Source: Arthrobacter sp. DWC3
Lineage (GTDB): Bacteria > Actinomycetota > Actinomycetes > Actinomycetales > Micrococcaceae
DNA: 64,000 nt
Assembly: GCF_002929375.1 (NCBI RefSeq)
Contig: NZ_PJIP01000001.1
Coordinates: 372,001-436,000 of the forward strand
Reading direction: 5' to 3'
Both the position numbers and the translations under genes were made by a program. The stretch's first letter is position 1, and each line of letters begins with the position of its first letter. Shown here piece by piece: positions 1 to 9,649 of this stretch. Under the pieces are notes generated by a model, which was not told the origin of the DNA, ran no database searches, and worked only from the letters and a program-made list of their open reading frames with translations.

Positions 1-1340
1 AGCCCGACAGCGGAAGTATCCGCTGGGAGGGCGAGGAGATCTCCATCAGCAGCCCGACGGCCGCTCTCGATCTCGGCATCGCAACCATGTACCAGGAGCT
101 CGACGTGGTCGACGGGCTGTCCGTCGCCGAGAACATCTTCCTCGGACATGAGCGCTCCACGGGTGGTCTGCTGCACGTGAAGAAGTCCAATGCCGCGGCC
201 CGGGCGCTCCTCGAGCGGCTCGGTCACGGCAAGCTGTCGCCGACGACAGGGGTGGGCTCCCTCTCCGCGGCCAACAAGCAGATCGTGAGCATGGCACGGG
301 CCCTGTCACGGGACACGAAGCTGATCATCATGGACGAGCCGAGCGCCATCCTCGACTCGGGGGAGGTCTCCAACCTCTTCCGCGTGGTGCGCGAACTCAC
401 GGCGCAGGGTATCGCGGTCGTGTACATCTCCCACCGGCTCGAGGAGATCCGGCAGATCGGCGACCGGATCTCGGTGATCAAGGACGGCCGGAGCACGGCG
501 AGCAGTCTCGGTGTCACGGAGACCCCCACATCGGACCTCATCCGCCTCATGACCGGCAGGGACGTCGCGAACGTCTTCCCGGATCGGAATCCCGTCGCGG
601 CCGACGCGCCGGTGGTGCTCGAGGTGGAGGACGTCGAGCTCTCCGGGCAGTTCGAGAAGGTCAGCTTCACCGTCCGGGCCGGCGAGATCCTCGGCTTCGC
701 CGGACTCGTGGGATCGAAGCGCTCCGAAATCCTCGAGACGATCTATGGTGCGCGCAAGGCGTCGTCGGGCAGGGTCTCCGTCAACGGCACGGTGCTCCGG
801 CCCGGATCGGTCACGTCGGCCGTGAATGCAGGAATGGGGCTCTCACCCGAGGAACGCAAGAGCCAGGGGCTCATCCTGGACGAGCCGATGTTCAAGAACG
901 TCACGCTCTCGACCTTCGAGCGCTTCGCCCGTGCAGGGTACCTGGACGAGCGGGCCGAGCGGGAGGCCGCTCGCGAGCAGATCTCCGCCCTCGAGGTGCG
1001 ACCTGCCGATCCGGACCGGCCCGCGAGGACGCTCTCCGGCGGCAACCAGCAGAAGATCCTGCTCGCCCGCTGGCTGGTCCACGGGACTCCGGTGCTGCTG
1101 CTCGACGAGCCCACGCGCGGCGTCGACGTGGGCGCGCGCGCCGAGATCTATACGCTCATCCGCGATCTCGCCGCGGCCGGCACGGCGATCATCGTCGTAT
1201 CGAGCGAGATCGAGGAGGTCCTGGGCCTCGCCGACACCGTGATCGTGATCGACGACGGCAGGGTCCTCACCCAGACCAGAGCAAACGATATCGACGAGCA
1301 CGGAGTGCTCGACCTCGTCATGAAGGGAAGTGCCGCGTGA
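1..1340 (+). CDS. Sugar ABC transporter ATP-binding protein (RbsA/XylG type), 5'-truncated by window edge
   Basis: Energises a CUT2-family sugar importer at the inner face of the membrane. The reading frame is open from base 3, so the start and the first Walker A motif lie outside the window. About 446 residues are visible. The first nucleotide-binding half shows the YQELDVV Q-loop, a degenerate signature (LSAANKQ) and Walker B IIMDEPSA. The second half has the diverged Walker A typical of the family (GLVGSKRSE), a full LSGGNQQK signature and LLLDEPTRGVDVGA. The stop overlaps the GTG of the permease gene. The substrate cannot be told; ribose, xylose or a related monosaccharide is usual. A periplasmic-type binding protein is presumably upstream, outside the window. 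Confidence 0.93.
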   Translation, partial: PDSGSIRWEGEEISISSPTAALDLGIATMYQELDVVDGLSVAENIFLGHERSTGGLLHVKKSNAAARALLERLGHGKLSPTTGVGSLSAANKQIVSMARALSRDTKLIIMDEPSAILDSGEVSNLFRVVRELTAQGIAVVYISHRLEEIRQIGDRISVIKDGRSTASSLGVTETPTSDLIRLMTGRDVANVFPDRNPVAADAPVVLEVEDVELSGQFEKVSFTVRAGEILGFAGLVGSKRSEILETIYGARKASSGRVSVNGTVLRPGSVTSAVNAGMGLSPEERKSQGLILDEPMFKNVTLSTFERFARAGYLDERAEREAAREQISALEVRPADPDRPARTLSGGNQQKILLARWLVHGTPVLLLDEPTRGVDVGARAEIYTLIRDLAAAGTAIIVVSSEIEEVLGLADTVIVIDDGRVLTQTRANDIDEHGVLDLVMKGSAA

Positions 1341-2398
1341 GCGAGCAGAAGACCAAGGTGGCCGAGTCGCGCGTCAGCGGGCCGGCCGACCACGGAGCCT
1401 CCGGCAACAGTCCGATGCGGAACTTCCTGGAGGGCTCTGCGGGCCGCAGCCTCGGGTTGGTCATCGCCCTCGTCCTGCTCTTCGTCATGGGAGCGGTCAC
1501 CAGCGGGGACCGCTTCCTGAACCTCGAGAACATGCTCACCATCCTCCGCTACGCCTCGATCATCGGCGTCGTGAGCATCGGCGTCACCTTCGTCATCACC
1601 GCGGGCGGCATCGACCTCTCCGTCGGCTCGGTCCTCGGCCTGTCGACGGTCGTCGCGAGTATGACCAGCGTCCAGCTGGCTGCGACCCAGTCGTCCTGGA
1701 TCCTCATGGTGCTCGTGGCGCTCGCCGTGGGCGCAGGCGCCGGACTGATCAACGGGCTGATCGTCGCGTACGGCAATGTGGTGTCGTTCATCGCCACCCT
1801 GGCGATGCTGGTGGGTGCGCGGGGACTCGCCGAGCTCATTTCAGGACGCAGCACCCAGATCGTCAGCAACCGCGACTTTCTGCAGGTCATGCGAGGAGAG
1901 GTGCTGGGCGTCTCCATCCTGATCTGGATCTTCGTCATCGTCGCGGCCGCCGGGTGGTTCCTCCTGAACCGCACGACCTTCGGACGGCGCACCATCGCCA
2001 TCGGCGGGAACCTCGAGGCGTCGCGCCTGGCCGGCATCAAGGTGAAGCGGCACCTCGTCTACCTGTACGTCCTCTCCGGCCTCACGGCGGGCATCGGCGG
2101 CGTCATGTTCCTCGGTCGCACCACGGCCGGTACGTCCACCCATGGCCTCCTCCTCGAACTGGACGTGATCGCCGCCGTCGTCGTCGGTGGAACGCTGCTC
2201 GTCGGAGGGCGCGGCACCATCATGGGGACAGTCCTCGGCGTGCTGATCTTCAGCACCCTGATCAACGTCTTCACGCAGAACAACCTCGACACCTCCCTCC
2301 AGGCGCTGGCCAGGGGCCTGATCCTCGTCGTCGCCGTCCTGCTGCAGCAGCGCTTCGCCGCCCGGGGCACCCGGGTGACGAAGCCGGTCAAGGTCTGA
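1337..2398 (+). CDS. Sugar ABC transporter permease (RbsC family)
   Basis: Membrane channel subunit of the same importer, 353 residues, normal for the family. It starts with GTG inside the stop of the ATPase gene (GTGA, 4-nt overlap), so translational coupling is likely. About 40 hydrophilic N-terminal residues precede roughly eight to ten hydrophobic segments. The family motif GGIDLSVGSVLGL follows the second or third segment, and a GGNLEASRLAGIKVKR cytoplasmic loop, thought to contact the ATPase, lies near residue 220. The next gene, 54 bases on, encodes a ROK regulator, which suggests local sugar-responsive control. Confidence 0.93.
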   Translation: MSEQKTKVAESRVSGPADHGASGNSPMRNFLEGSAGRSLGLVIALVLLFVMGAVTSGDRFLNLENMLTILRYASIIGVVSIGVTFVITAGGIDLSVGSVLGLSTVVASMTSVQLAATQSSWILMVLVALAVGAGAGLINGLIVAYGNVVSFIATLAMLVGARGLAELISGRSTQIVSNRDFLQVMRGEVLGVSILIWIFVIVAAAGWFLLNRTTFGRRTIAIGGNLEASRLAGIKVKRHLVYLYVLSGLTAGIGGVMFLGRTTAGTSTHGLLLELDVIAAVVVGGTLLVGGRGTIMGTVLGVLIFSTLINVFTQNNLDTSLQALARGLILVVAVLLQQRFAARGTRVTKPVKV

Positions 2399-2439
2399 GC
2401 AGAGCGAGGACGTCGCACGATGTTGCGTCGACCGCATGC

Positions 2440-2445
2440 TGTAAT
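2440..2445 (+). promoter_or_regulatory. Candidate -10 box for a leaderless ROK mRNA
   Basis: TGTAAT ends 6 bases before the ATG of the ROK gene, so transcription would begin at or next to the start codon. There is no Shine-Dalgarno-like sequence between them. No convincing -35 was found. Confidence 0.4.
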
Positions 2446-2451
2446 TAGTCG

Positions 2452-3660
2452 ATGAGCGACATAACCAGCTTCGGCGGCCTGGCGGCCTCCGGCGCGAGTG
2501 ATCTCTTCCAGATCCTGCGTGACGGGCGTCCGCGGACACGGACCGAACTCGCGGACCTGATGGGCCTGGCCCGGTCCACGGTCACGCTACGCATCGAGAC
2601 TCTGCTGGAACTCGGCCTCGTGGGCTTCGTGGAGGAGTCGGTGTCCACGGGAGGGCGGCCGTCGTCGAGAATCGCCCTGAAGTCCGGCAGCAAGGTGGTG
2701 CTCGGCGTTGACATCGGAGCATCCCACCTCAGGGTCGCGGTCACCGATCTCACCGGGCACGGACTCCATCGCACGACGCGAGCCATCGAGATCACCGAGG
2801 GACCGGAGGCGGTCCTGGGCGCGGTCGTCGAACTCGGGAACGAGCTCCTGCAGGAGTCCGGTCGTACGGCGACCGACCTGCTGGCGATCGGGGTCGGGGT
2901 GCCGGGTCCCGTGGAACACCGGACTGGCAGGCCGATCAACCCACCCATCATGCCGGGCTGGAACGGGTACGACGTCCCCGGCTACCTGGAGGGGCACTTC
3001 CATGTCCCCGTGCTCGTGGACAACGACGTCAACATCATGGCCCTCGGCGAGCGCAACGCCGCATGGCAGGACGTGGATGATCTCATCTTCGTCAAGGTCG
3101 CCACCGGTATCGGGGCGGGGATCGTGTCGAGTGGACGACTGCAGCGGGGCGCGGACGGTGTCGCGGGGGACATCGGCCACATCCGCGTCCACAACGGGAC
3201 CCAGGCGCCCTGCCGCTGCGGGAACGTCGACTGCCTCGAGGCGGTGGCGTCGGGGCCCGCCGTCGCCGCCAAGCTGCGCACCTTCGGACTCGAGGCGAGG
3301 ACCGGCGAGGACGTCGTCCGTCTGGTCGAGTCGGGCAACAGGGACGCCCTCCGGGCTGTGCGCCAGGCCGGACGCGACGTGGGCGAGGTGCTGTCGGCCT
3401 GCGTGAGCCTCGTCAATCCCTCGGCGATCGTGATCGGCGGATCCATGGCGTTGACCGGGGAACACTTCATCGCCGGCATCCGTGAGGTGGTGTACTCGCG
3501 CACCATCCCGCTCGCAACCCAGCATCTCCAGATCGCCCAGTCCAGCTCAGGGCTCGACGCCGGGGTGCTCGGCGCGAGCATCCTGGCCATTCATCATGCG
3601 ATGTCACCTCAGCGGATCGACGCGATGGTCCTGGGATTGGCTGAACCCGTCGCCGGGTAG
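2452..3660 (+). CDS. ROK family transcriptional regulator
   Basis: Probably a sugar-responsive repressor of the adjacent importer. The 402 residues divide into an N-terminal winged helix (about 12-65, with RTRTELADLMGLARSTVTLR as helix-turn-helix) and a ROK sugar-kinase-like domain. The latter has the phosphate-binding motif GVDIGASHLRVAVTDLTG, an active-site-like VDNDVNIMALGE segment and the zinc-binding CRCGNVDCLE motif. ROK proteins with an HTH act as regulators, whereas those without act as kinases; the HTH here favours a regulator. The target and ligand are not shown by the sequence. Confidence 0.9.
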   Translation: MSDITSFGGLAASGASDLFQILRDGRPRTRTELADLMGLARSTVTLRIETLLELGLVGFVEESVSTGGRPSSRIALKSGSKVVLGVDIGASHLRVAVTDLTGHGLHRTTRAIEITEGPEAVLGAVVELGNELLQESGRTATDLLAIGVGVPGPVEHRTGRPINPPIMPGWNGYDVPGYLEGHFHVPVLVDNDVNIMALGERNAAWQDVDDLIFVKVATGIGAGIVSSGRLQRGADGVAGDIGHIRVHNGTQAPCRCGNVDCLEAVASGPAVAAKLRTFGLEARTGEDVVRLVESGNRDALRAVRQAGRDVGEVLSACVSLVNPSAIVIGGSMALTGEHFIAGIREVVYSRTIPLATQHLQIAQSSSGLDAGVLGASILAIHHAMSPQRIDAMVLGLAEPVAG

Positions 3661-3747
3661 GCCCCTGCAGGTGGGATCCGTCCGTGGTTGCCGCTCGCAT
3701 CCGGGCTCCGAAGCGACAGCGGCACGGCTGCACCCCCGGCCCGTCGA

Positions 3748-3753
3748 TAGACT
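3748..3753 (+). promoter_or_regulatory. Candidate -10 box for leaderless pyrE mRNA
   Basis: TAGACT ends 6 bases upstream of the pyrE ATG with no ribosome binding site between, the geometry of actinobacterial leaderless transcripts. Confidence 0.5.
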
Positions 3754-3759
3754 GGCCGC

Positions 3760-4335
3760 ATGACCGCCGAGACCTCCGCGCAGACCACCGACCGCACCCG
3801 GCTCCTCGAACTCATCCGGGAACTCGCCGTGGTGCACGAGCGCGTGACGCTCTCCAGCGGTGTGGAGGCCGACTACTACATCGACCTCCGCCGCATCACG
3901 CTGCACCACGAGGCGTCGGCCCTCGTGGGCCGCGTCATGCTCCGGCTGCTCGACGACGCCGGGATCGCCTTCGAGGCCGCGGGCGGACTGACGATGGGCG
4001 CCGACCCCGTGGGCACCGCCGTGATGCACGCCGCCGCACGGGAGGGCCGCGCGATCGACGCGTTCGTGGTCCGCAAGACCCAGAAGACGCACGGCATGGG
4101 CCGCCAGGTCGAGGGGCCGGACGTGTCCGGGCGTCCCGTCGTCGTGCTCGAGGACACCTCGACCACGGGCGGCTCCGCGCTCACCGCCGTCGAGGGTGTG
4201 CGCCGCGCCGGTGGCGACGTACGAGCCGTCGCGGTGATCGTGGACCGGGACACGGGGTCCAGGGAGTGCATCGAGGCCGAGGCCGGCGTGCCGTACCTGT
4301 TCGCGTTCGGCAAGGACGAGCTGGGACTCGCCTGA
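3760..4335 (+). CDS. pyrE: Orotate phosphoribosyltransferase
   Basis: Converts orotate and PRPP to orotidine 5'-monophosphate in de novo pyrimidine synthesis. The 191 residues are close to the usual family length. The PRPP-binding loop VVVLEDTSTTGGSALTAV lies around residues 127-144, and the KTQKTHGMGRQVEG loop, which carries lysines that contact PRPP, around 107-120. The leaderless ATG is supported by the TAGACT box 6 bases upstream. The gene stands apart from other pyr genes, as is common in this group. Confidence 0.93.
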   Translation: MTAETSAQTTDRTRLLELIRELAVVHERVTLSSGVEADYYIDLRRITLHHEASALVGRVMLRLLDDAGIAFEAAGGLTMGADPVGTAVMHAAAREGRAIDAFVVRKTQKTHGMGRQVEGPDVSGRPVVVLEDTSTTGGSALTAVEGVRRAGGDVRAVAVIVDRDTGSRECIEAEAGVPYLFAFGKDELGLA

Positions 4336-4363
4336 CGCGGGCCAGGGCCTCGGGGGACCGCGC

Positions 4364-5365
4364 GTGAAGGACGACGACGGCCGGGCCCTGCTGCGGGCGC
4401 AGGCCTTCCGTGAATCCTCACGCCGGTCCTTCCTGATCGGCTCCGCAGCCGCCGCGGTGGTGACCGCGGACCTCGTGGTCACGCGCGTGATCCAGTCCCA
4501 GCGGGAGCAGACCCGCATCCTGCCGCTCGACGACGACGCCGCACGGGCCCGCTTCCCCGACGACCGCTGGGTCCTCTTCCCCGGCTACAAGACCAGCTGG
4601 GAGGAAGGTCTCTGGATCCTCGACGCCCTGCGTCCCGCGCTCACCAGGCGGGCACAGCCGGCCGTCATGGGCTACTCCAACCGCGGCCTCGACATCAACA
4701 CCATCGTGGCCGCCATGAACCGCTACGTGGAGAACTTCCGCCTCCAGAGGCTCTACTTCTACGGCCACAGCTTCGGCGGCATGGTGGCCGTCGAGGTGGC
4801 CGCACGCCTGCGCGACCGCGGGATCCCGGTGGAGCTGATCCTCCTCGACTCCTCCCCGTCCAGCCGGTACGACGTCCGCGACCAGCGCATGTTCGACGGC
4901 GTGGTGCTGCTCTACGAGGCCGGCGTGCGGGTGCCCATCGGCGTGCGCGGGACCTATGAGCTGGGCGAGCGGATCGTCCACAGGAACGAGCGCAGCTGGA
5001 GCCAGATCGTCGACCAGACCCTCGAGCAGCTCACCCCGCTGGCGCCCAGCAGCGAGCTCATCCAGACCCAGTCCTCGTACATCTACCACTTCGACGTCAC
5101 GCGCTTCCGGCTGTCCCTCGGCGACACGAAGGTGGTGTTCGCCGGGAACCCGGACGACGGCGTGGTCGACTACGCGACGGCCCGCGCCGGCTGGGCGCGG
5201 GAGCTGCCGGACAACGTGGTGTCCGTGGACCGCGTGACGGAGGGCGCACTGCCGGCGCACGCGAGTCCGCAGTGGAACCCGGGCATCTACCAGGGCATCG
5301 TCTCCGCGGTGCAGCGCGAGTACATCCCCGTGCCCCGCGGCGGTGGCTCGAAGCGCCTCACCTGA
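4364..5365 (+). CDS. Alpha/beta hydrolase family protein with Tat-like N-terminus
   Basis: A putative esterase or lipase-like enzyme of 333 residues. The GTG start lies 28 bases after pyrE. Near residues 19-45 a twin-arginine SRRSFLIG motif precedes a hydrophobic stretch rich in Ala and Val, which suggests Tat export or an N-terminal membrane anchor. The nucleophile elbow GHSFGG is near residues 130-135; a downstream DDGVVDY segment may hold the acid and PAHASPQ the histidine. Substrate unknown. The gene converges on the HAD phosphatase gene 16 bases away with no strong terminator. Confidence 0.75.
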   Translation: MKDDDGRALLRAQAFRESSRRSFLIGSAAAAVVTADLVVTRVIQSQREQTRILPLDDDAARARFPDDRWVLFPGYKTSWEEGLWILDALRPALTRRAQPAVMGYSNRGLDINTIVAAMNRYVENFRLQRLYFYGHSFGGMVAVEVAARLRDRGIPVELILLDSSPSSRYDVRDQRMFDGVVLLYEAGVRVPIGVRGTYELGERIVHRNERSWSQIVDQTLEQLTPLAPSSELIQTQSSYIYHFDVTRFRLSLGDTKVVFAGNPDDGVVDYATARAGWARELPDNVVSVDRVTEGALPAHASPQWNPGIYQGIVSAVQREYIPVPRGGGSKRLT

Positions 5366-5381
5366 GCGGACCCGGCGGTGC

Positions 5382-6161
5382 TCAGACCTGGTCGATCAGC
5401 TCCGCCACCGAGGTGCAGATCTGCGCGGGCCGGAACGGGTAGGCGTTGATGTCCTCCGGCTGCGTGATGCCGCTGAGGACGAGGACGGTGTGCAGGCCCG
5501 CCTCCATGCCCGCGATGATGTCCGTGTCCATGCGGTCCCCGATCATCGCCGTCGTCTCCGAGTGGGCGTCGATCCGGTTCATGGCCGAACGGAACATCAT
5601 CGGGTTCGGTTTGCCCACGATGTACGGGTCGCGGCTCGTCGCGGCCGTGATCATGGCGGCGATGGCGCCCGTCGCGGGCAGGGGGCCCTCCTTGGACGGG
5701 CCGGTCACGTCGGGGTTCGTCGCGATGAACCGGGCGCCCTCCAGGATCAGGCGGACCGCCTTCGTGATCGCCTCGAACGAGTAGGTGCGGGTCTCGCCGA
5801 GCACCACGTAGTCGGGGTTGGTGTCGGTGAGGACGAAGCCGGCTTCGTGCAGCGCCGTCGTCAGGCCGGCCTCGCCGATCACGTACGCCCTGCCGCCGGG
5901 CAACTGGTCCTTCAGGAACTGGGCCGTGGCCAGCGCCGAGGTCCAGAGGTTCTCCTCGGGGATCTCGAGCCCGGAGGCCTTGAGGCGGGCCGCGAGGTCG
6001 CGCGGCGTGTAGATGGAGTTGTTGGTCAGGACGAGGAACCGCTTCGACGTGGCGACCCACCGGTCGATCAGTTCGGCGGCGCCGGGGATGGCATGGTTCT
6101 CGTGGACGAGCACGCCGTCCATGTCGGTGAGCCAGCACTCGATGTGTTCGTTCTCGCGCAT
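5382..6161 (-). CDS. HAD-IIA family hydrolase (NagD-like sugar-phosphate phosphatase)
   Basis: A cytosolic phosphatase that removes phosphate from a small metabolite, often a nucleotide or sugar phosphate. The 259 residues contain HAD motif I DMDGVLVHE near the N-terminus, the family NNS motif (LTNNSIYTPRDLAARL), GKPNPMMF with the conserved lysine, and motif IV GDRMDTDI. The start at 6161 is chosen over the in-frame ATG at 6206 because a GGAAGGA ribosome binding site lies just before it and the extra 15 residues look non-native. Confidence 0.88.
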   Translation of the reverse strand: MRENEHIECWLTDMDGVLVHENHAIPGAAELIDRWVATSKRFLVLTNNSIYTPRDLAARLKASGLEIPEENLWTSALATAQFLKDQLPGGRAYVIGEAGLTTALHEAGFVLTDTNPDYVVLGETRTYSFEAITKAVRLILEGARFIATNPDVTGPSKEGPLPATGAIAAMITAATSRDPYIVGKPNPMMFRSAMNRIDAHSETTAMIGDRMDTDIIAGMEAGLHTVLVLSGITQPEDINAYPFRPAQICTSVAELIDQV

Positions 6162-6219
6162 GGGCGTCCTTCCGGGGGAGTTGACCGTCCGGGGCCAGTC
6201 TCCCACCTCCGGGGCCGTC

Positions 6220-6225
6220 TACGCT
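6220..6225 (+). promoter_or_regulatory. Candidate -10 box for leaderless TrmH-family mRNA
   Basis: TACGCT ends 6 bases before the GTG start of the methyltransferase gene, with no Shine-Dalgarno sequence between. Confidence 0.5.
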
Positions 6226-6231
6226 TGAACA

Positions 6232-6921
6232 GTGCAACAATCCCTCCCGAACCCCGGCCCCGACCTGCCCGCCCCCGACGCACCGGTGGTCGATGCACCG
6301 GCGGTGGACGCACCGATGGTCGGCGTCGGACCGTGGGAGGGGGAGTGGCCGGACGGCGACCACTGGGACCGCGACCTCCTGGCCGCAGGGGACACCCGCA
6401 ACGTCACCGACGGGTACCGGTACTGGACGCACGATGCGATCGTCGCCGACCTCGACGGGCGGCGCCACGGCTTCCACGTGGCGATCGAGAACTGGCAGCA
6501 CGATCTCAACATCGGCTCCGTGGTGCGTACGGCCAACGCGTTCCTCGCCCGGGAGGTGCACATCATCGGACGACGCCGGTGGAACCGTCGCGGTGCCATG
6601 GTCACCGACCGCTACCAGCACGTCCGCCACCACCCCACGGTGGCAGACTTCACGGCCTGGGCCGCCGCCGAAGGGCTGACGGTGATCGGGATCGACAACT
6701 TCCCCGACTCGGTGCCGCTCGAGACGTACGAGCTCCCGGAACGCTGCGTGCTGGTGTTCGGGCAGGAGGGCCCGGGCCTCACGCCCGAGGTGCACGAGGC
6801 GGCCGAGGCCACGCTCTCGATCGCCCAGTTCGGGTCCACGCGGTCCATCAACGCGTCCGCTGCCGCCGCCATCGCCATGCACGGCTGGGTGCGCCGGCAC
6901 GTGTTCGGCCAGCACGTCTGA
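6232..6921 (+). CDS. TrmH/SpoU family RNA 2'-O-methyltransferase
   Basis: Transfers methyl from S-adenosylmethionine to a ribose 2'-OH of tRNA or rRNA. The 229 residues start with a Pro/Asp/Val-rich tail of about 40 residues, then the SPOUT fold. Conserved features are the NIGSVVRTANAF motif 1, FGQEGPGLTPEV motif 2 and the C-terminal STRSINASAAAAIAMH motif 3 that forms the knot and SAM site. The GTG start is supported by a leaderless-type -10 box. The exact RNA position modified cannot be told. Confidence 0.88.
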   Translation: MQQSLPNPGPDLPAPDAPVVDAPAVDAPMVGVGPWEGEWPDGDHWDRDLLAAGDTRNVTDGYRYWTHDAIVADLDGRRHGFHVAIENWQHDLNIGSVVRTANAFLAREVHIIGRRRWNRRGAMVTDRYQHVRHHPTVADFTAWAAAEGLTVIGIDNFPDSVPLETYELPERCVLVFGQEGPGLTPEVHEAAEATLSIAQFGSTRSINASAAAAIAMHGWVRRHVFGQHV

Positions 6922-6977
6922 CGCGACCGGCCGCCGTCGTCGGGTCTGCTCCTTCTGCGCCCGGCAGGCCTGCTCGC

Positions 6978-6983
6978 TAGGAT
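6978..6983 (+). promoter_or_regulatory. Candidate -10 box for fba
   Basis: TAGGAT lies 36 bases before the aldolase ATG and is followed by a clear AAGGAG ribosome binding site at 7006-7011. No strong -35 is seen. Confidence 0.35.
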
Positions 6984-7019
6984 GAAGCCAGCACTTCCCA
7001 CCACTAAGGAGTCCTCCCC

Positions 7020-8039
<1,020 letters not shown>

Positions 8040-8041
8040 CC

Positions 8042-8461
8042 GTGTCCGACGAATTCCGGAAGAACCTGCTGGGCCCCGAGCCCACCCTCCTGCCCGAGGA
8101 GCCCGACGTCGTCGACCGCCTCGCGGCCGGCGACGAAGCCGTGGACCTCGCGGCGAAGCACCCGACGTCGTCGCTCGTCTGGGCCATCCTCGCCGACGAG
8201 GCGTACGCCGAGGGCCGGACCATCGAGTCCTACGCCTACGCCCGGACCGGCTACCACCGCGGCCTCGATGCGCTCCGGCGCAGCGGCTGGCGCGGTGCCG
8301 GACCCATCCCGTACTCGCACGAGCCCAACCGCGGGTTCCTCCGCGCGCTCTACGCGCTGGGGCGGGCCGCGGCGTCCATCGGCGAGATCGAGGAGGCCGA
8401 GCGGATCGCGGTGTTCCTCAGGGAGTCCGATCCCGAGGCGAGCGCGCAGCTGGCGGGCTGA
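8042..8461 (+). CDS. DUF3151 domain-containing protein
   Basis: Conserved actinobacterial protein of unknown function, 139 residues. The GTG at 8042 is chosen because it opens the conserved N-terminus (MSDEFRKNLLGPEPTLLP) and lies right after fba; the frame also runs back into fba without meaning. The protein is helical and tetratricopeptide-like in feel, with SSLVWAILADEAYAEGRTIESYAYAR and GFLRALYALGRAAASIGE segments. The fba linkage suggests a metabolic or housekeeping role, which is inference. A strong terminator follows. Confidence 0.88.
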   Translation: MSDEFRKNLLGPEPTLLPEEPDVVDRLAAGDEAVDLAAKHPTSSLVWAILADEAYAEGRTIESYAYARTGYHRGLDALRRSGWRGAGPIPYSHEPNRGFLRALYALGRAAASIGEIEEAERIAVFLRESDPEASAQLAG

Positions 8462-8498
8462 ACCACCCTCCGCTCGCGCCTGCCGCATTGAGACCGCC

Positions 8499-8535
8499 GA
8501 AATGACGGGTTCCGCTCCCGGGAACCCGTCATTTC
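8499..8535 (+). terminator. Intrinsic terminator of the fba-DUF3151 unit
   Basis: A perfect 15-bp inverted repeat (arms 8499-8513 and 8521-8535, 7-base loop) is followed by a pyrimidine-rich TGTCTTCT tract. Confidence 0.8.
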
Positions 8536-8596
8536 TGTCTTCTCGACCGGTGGGCAGATCGGTGCGGCGCACCTCCGGCGTAGCTTCCGCCCAATG

Positions 8597-8621
8597 CCGA
8601 GGAGGGCGTGGCCCTCCTCGG
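8597..8621. repeat. Perfect 11-bp GC-rich hairpin upstream of HTH gene
   Basis: CCGAGGAGGGC, a 3-base loop, then its exact complement. No T-run follows on the plus strand. It lies about 125 bases before the HTH gene. It could be an attenuator, a second terminator or a protein site; the sequence does not decide. Confidence 0.5.
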
Positions 8622-8745
8622 CCGCGGGCATACTCGATGGGGCCCGCGATAAACGAGTAGTCCTTGTCCTTGTGCCGCTGTTACCAGCGCGACCAGAGTT
8701 AAAGGCTCCACAGACCGTGGTGAGGCAAAGGGAAGTGGGGCTGAC

Positions 8746-8949
8746 ATGGCCACGAGCGCAAGCACGGGACAGTTGTACACGGTGGCGGAGGTGGCCGCCA
8801 TGATGAGGGTCTCGAAGATGACCGTCTATCGAATGGTGCAGTCGGGCACCATCCACAGCATCCGGTTCGGGCGGTCCTACCGCGTGCCGCAGAGCGCGGT
8901 CCGGGATTACATCGACGCTGCGAACCCGGGATCGGACTACACGATCTGA
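8746..8949 (+). CDS. Small excisionase/MerR-type helix-turn-helix DNA-binding protein
   Basis: A 67-residue protein made almost wholly of one winged-helix DNA-binding domain: LYTVAEVAAMMRVSKMTVYR (helix-turn-helix) followed by a wing with IRFGRSYRVPQSAVRDYI. Small proteins of this type are widespread in actinobacterial chromosomes and resemble mycobacterial Rv0500A; BldC is a more distant relative. It is not next to an integrase or attachment site, so a phage excisionase role is unlikely and a regulator or nucleoid role is more probable. The upstream region is 284 bases long and holds a terminator and a hairpin, so the gene has its own promoter. Confidence 0.88.
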   Translation: MATSASTGQLYTVAEVAAMMRVSKMTVYRMVQSGTIHSIRFGRSYRVPQSAVRDYIDAANPGSDYTI

Positions 8950-9124
8950 TTCCTGCGCGGCAGGTCGCGGACGTCCACGCGGCCCGTGCGCAGGACAGCA
9001 GCATCGCAGGGCAGCAGCCTCGCAGGGACATCGGGGTCCATCGACCATGCCTGCGGCGCTGCTGCAAGCGATTCAGCCTGACTATCGACCTTCTTGTGAA
9101 TGGTGTCGATTAACGATAGCTTCG

Positions 9125-9139
9125 TACTGATAATCAGTA
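9125..9139. promoter_or_regulatory. AT-rich palindrome, likely operator for the DUF2975-Xre operon
   Basis: TACTGATAATCAGTA is a perfect 15-base palindrome around a central A, immediately upstream of the AAGGAG ribosome binding site of the DUF2975 gene. It contains GATAAT, a good -10 box, so a bound regulator would block transcription. A second near-palindrome, TCGATTAACGA, lies at 9106-9116. Both stand out from the GC-rich surroundings. Confidence 0.5.
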
Positions 9140-9151
9140 GAAGGAGCTGTC

Positions 9152-9649
9152 ATGGGAAAACTCGCTGTGCTCGCGCTGCGGATCGTGCTGTGCATGATGT
9201 TCGCCGGGTCCGTCTTCATCCAGGTGGTCATGGTGCCGCTGCTCGGCGTGGACCTCGAGCAGGCGGATCCGGAGGTGGCACTCATCCGGACCCCGCTCGT
9301 CGTCCTGACCGTCCTGGTGATCCTCGCCCTGCAGGTCGCGGTGGTGTGTGTCTGGGGGCTGCTGACCATGGTGCGGCAGGGGACCGTGTTCTCGGGAGGG
9401 GCTTTCCGGCTGGTGGACCTGGTGATCGGGGCGTTCACCGCCGCGAGCCTGCTCACGTTCGGGCTGGGCGTCGCGCTCGCACCGGGCGAGGCCGTGGCGC
9501 CGGGTGTCGTCCTGCTGATCGGCGGGGTGGCGGTCTCGATCGCGGCCGTGGCGCTGATCGTGCTGGTCCTGAAGGCGCTGCTGGTGCAGGCCGTGGACCG
9601 GGACGCCGAGGCCCGCCAGCTGCGCACCGAACTGGACGAGGTGATCTGA
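9152..9649 (+). CDS. DUF2975 domain-containing membrane protein
   Basis: Four-helix integral membrane protein of 165 residues, function unknown. Hydrophobic segments lie near residues 5-30, 48-75, 90-110 and 115-147, with a charged C-terminal tail (DRDAEARQLRTELDEVI). An AAGGAG site precedes the ATG. DUF2975 genes are commonly followed by a small Xre-type regulator, as here, where the genes overlap by one base (TGATG). The pair may sense a membrane condition, but nothing in the sequence shows what. Confidence 0.88.
   Translation: MGKLAVLALRIVLCMMFAGSVFIQVVMVPLLGVDLEQADPEVALIRTPLVVLTVLVILALQVAVVCVWGLLTMVRQGTVFSGGAFRLVDLVIGAFTAASLLTFGLGVALAPGEAVAPGVVLLIGGVAVSIAAVALIVLVLKALLVQAVDRDAEARQLRTELDEVI

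Noticed and set aside
8746-8949. Excisionase of an integrated element
   Set aside because: No integrase, attachment repeat or phage gene nearby; the domain is also used by chromosomal regulators.
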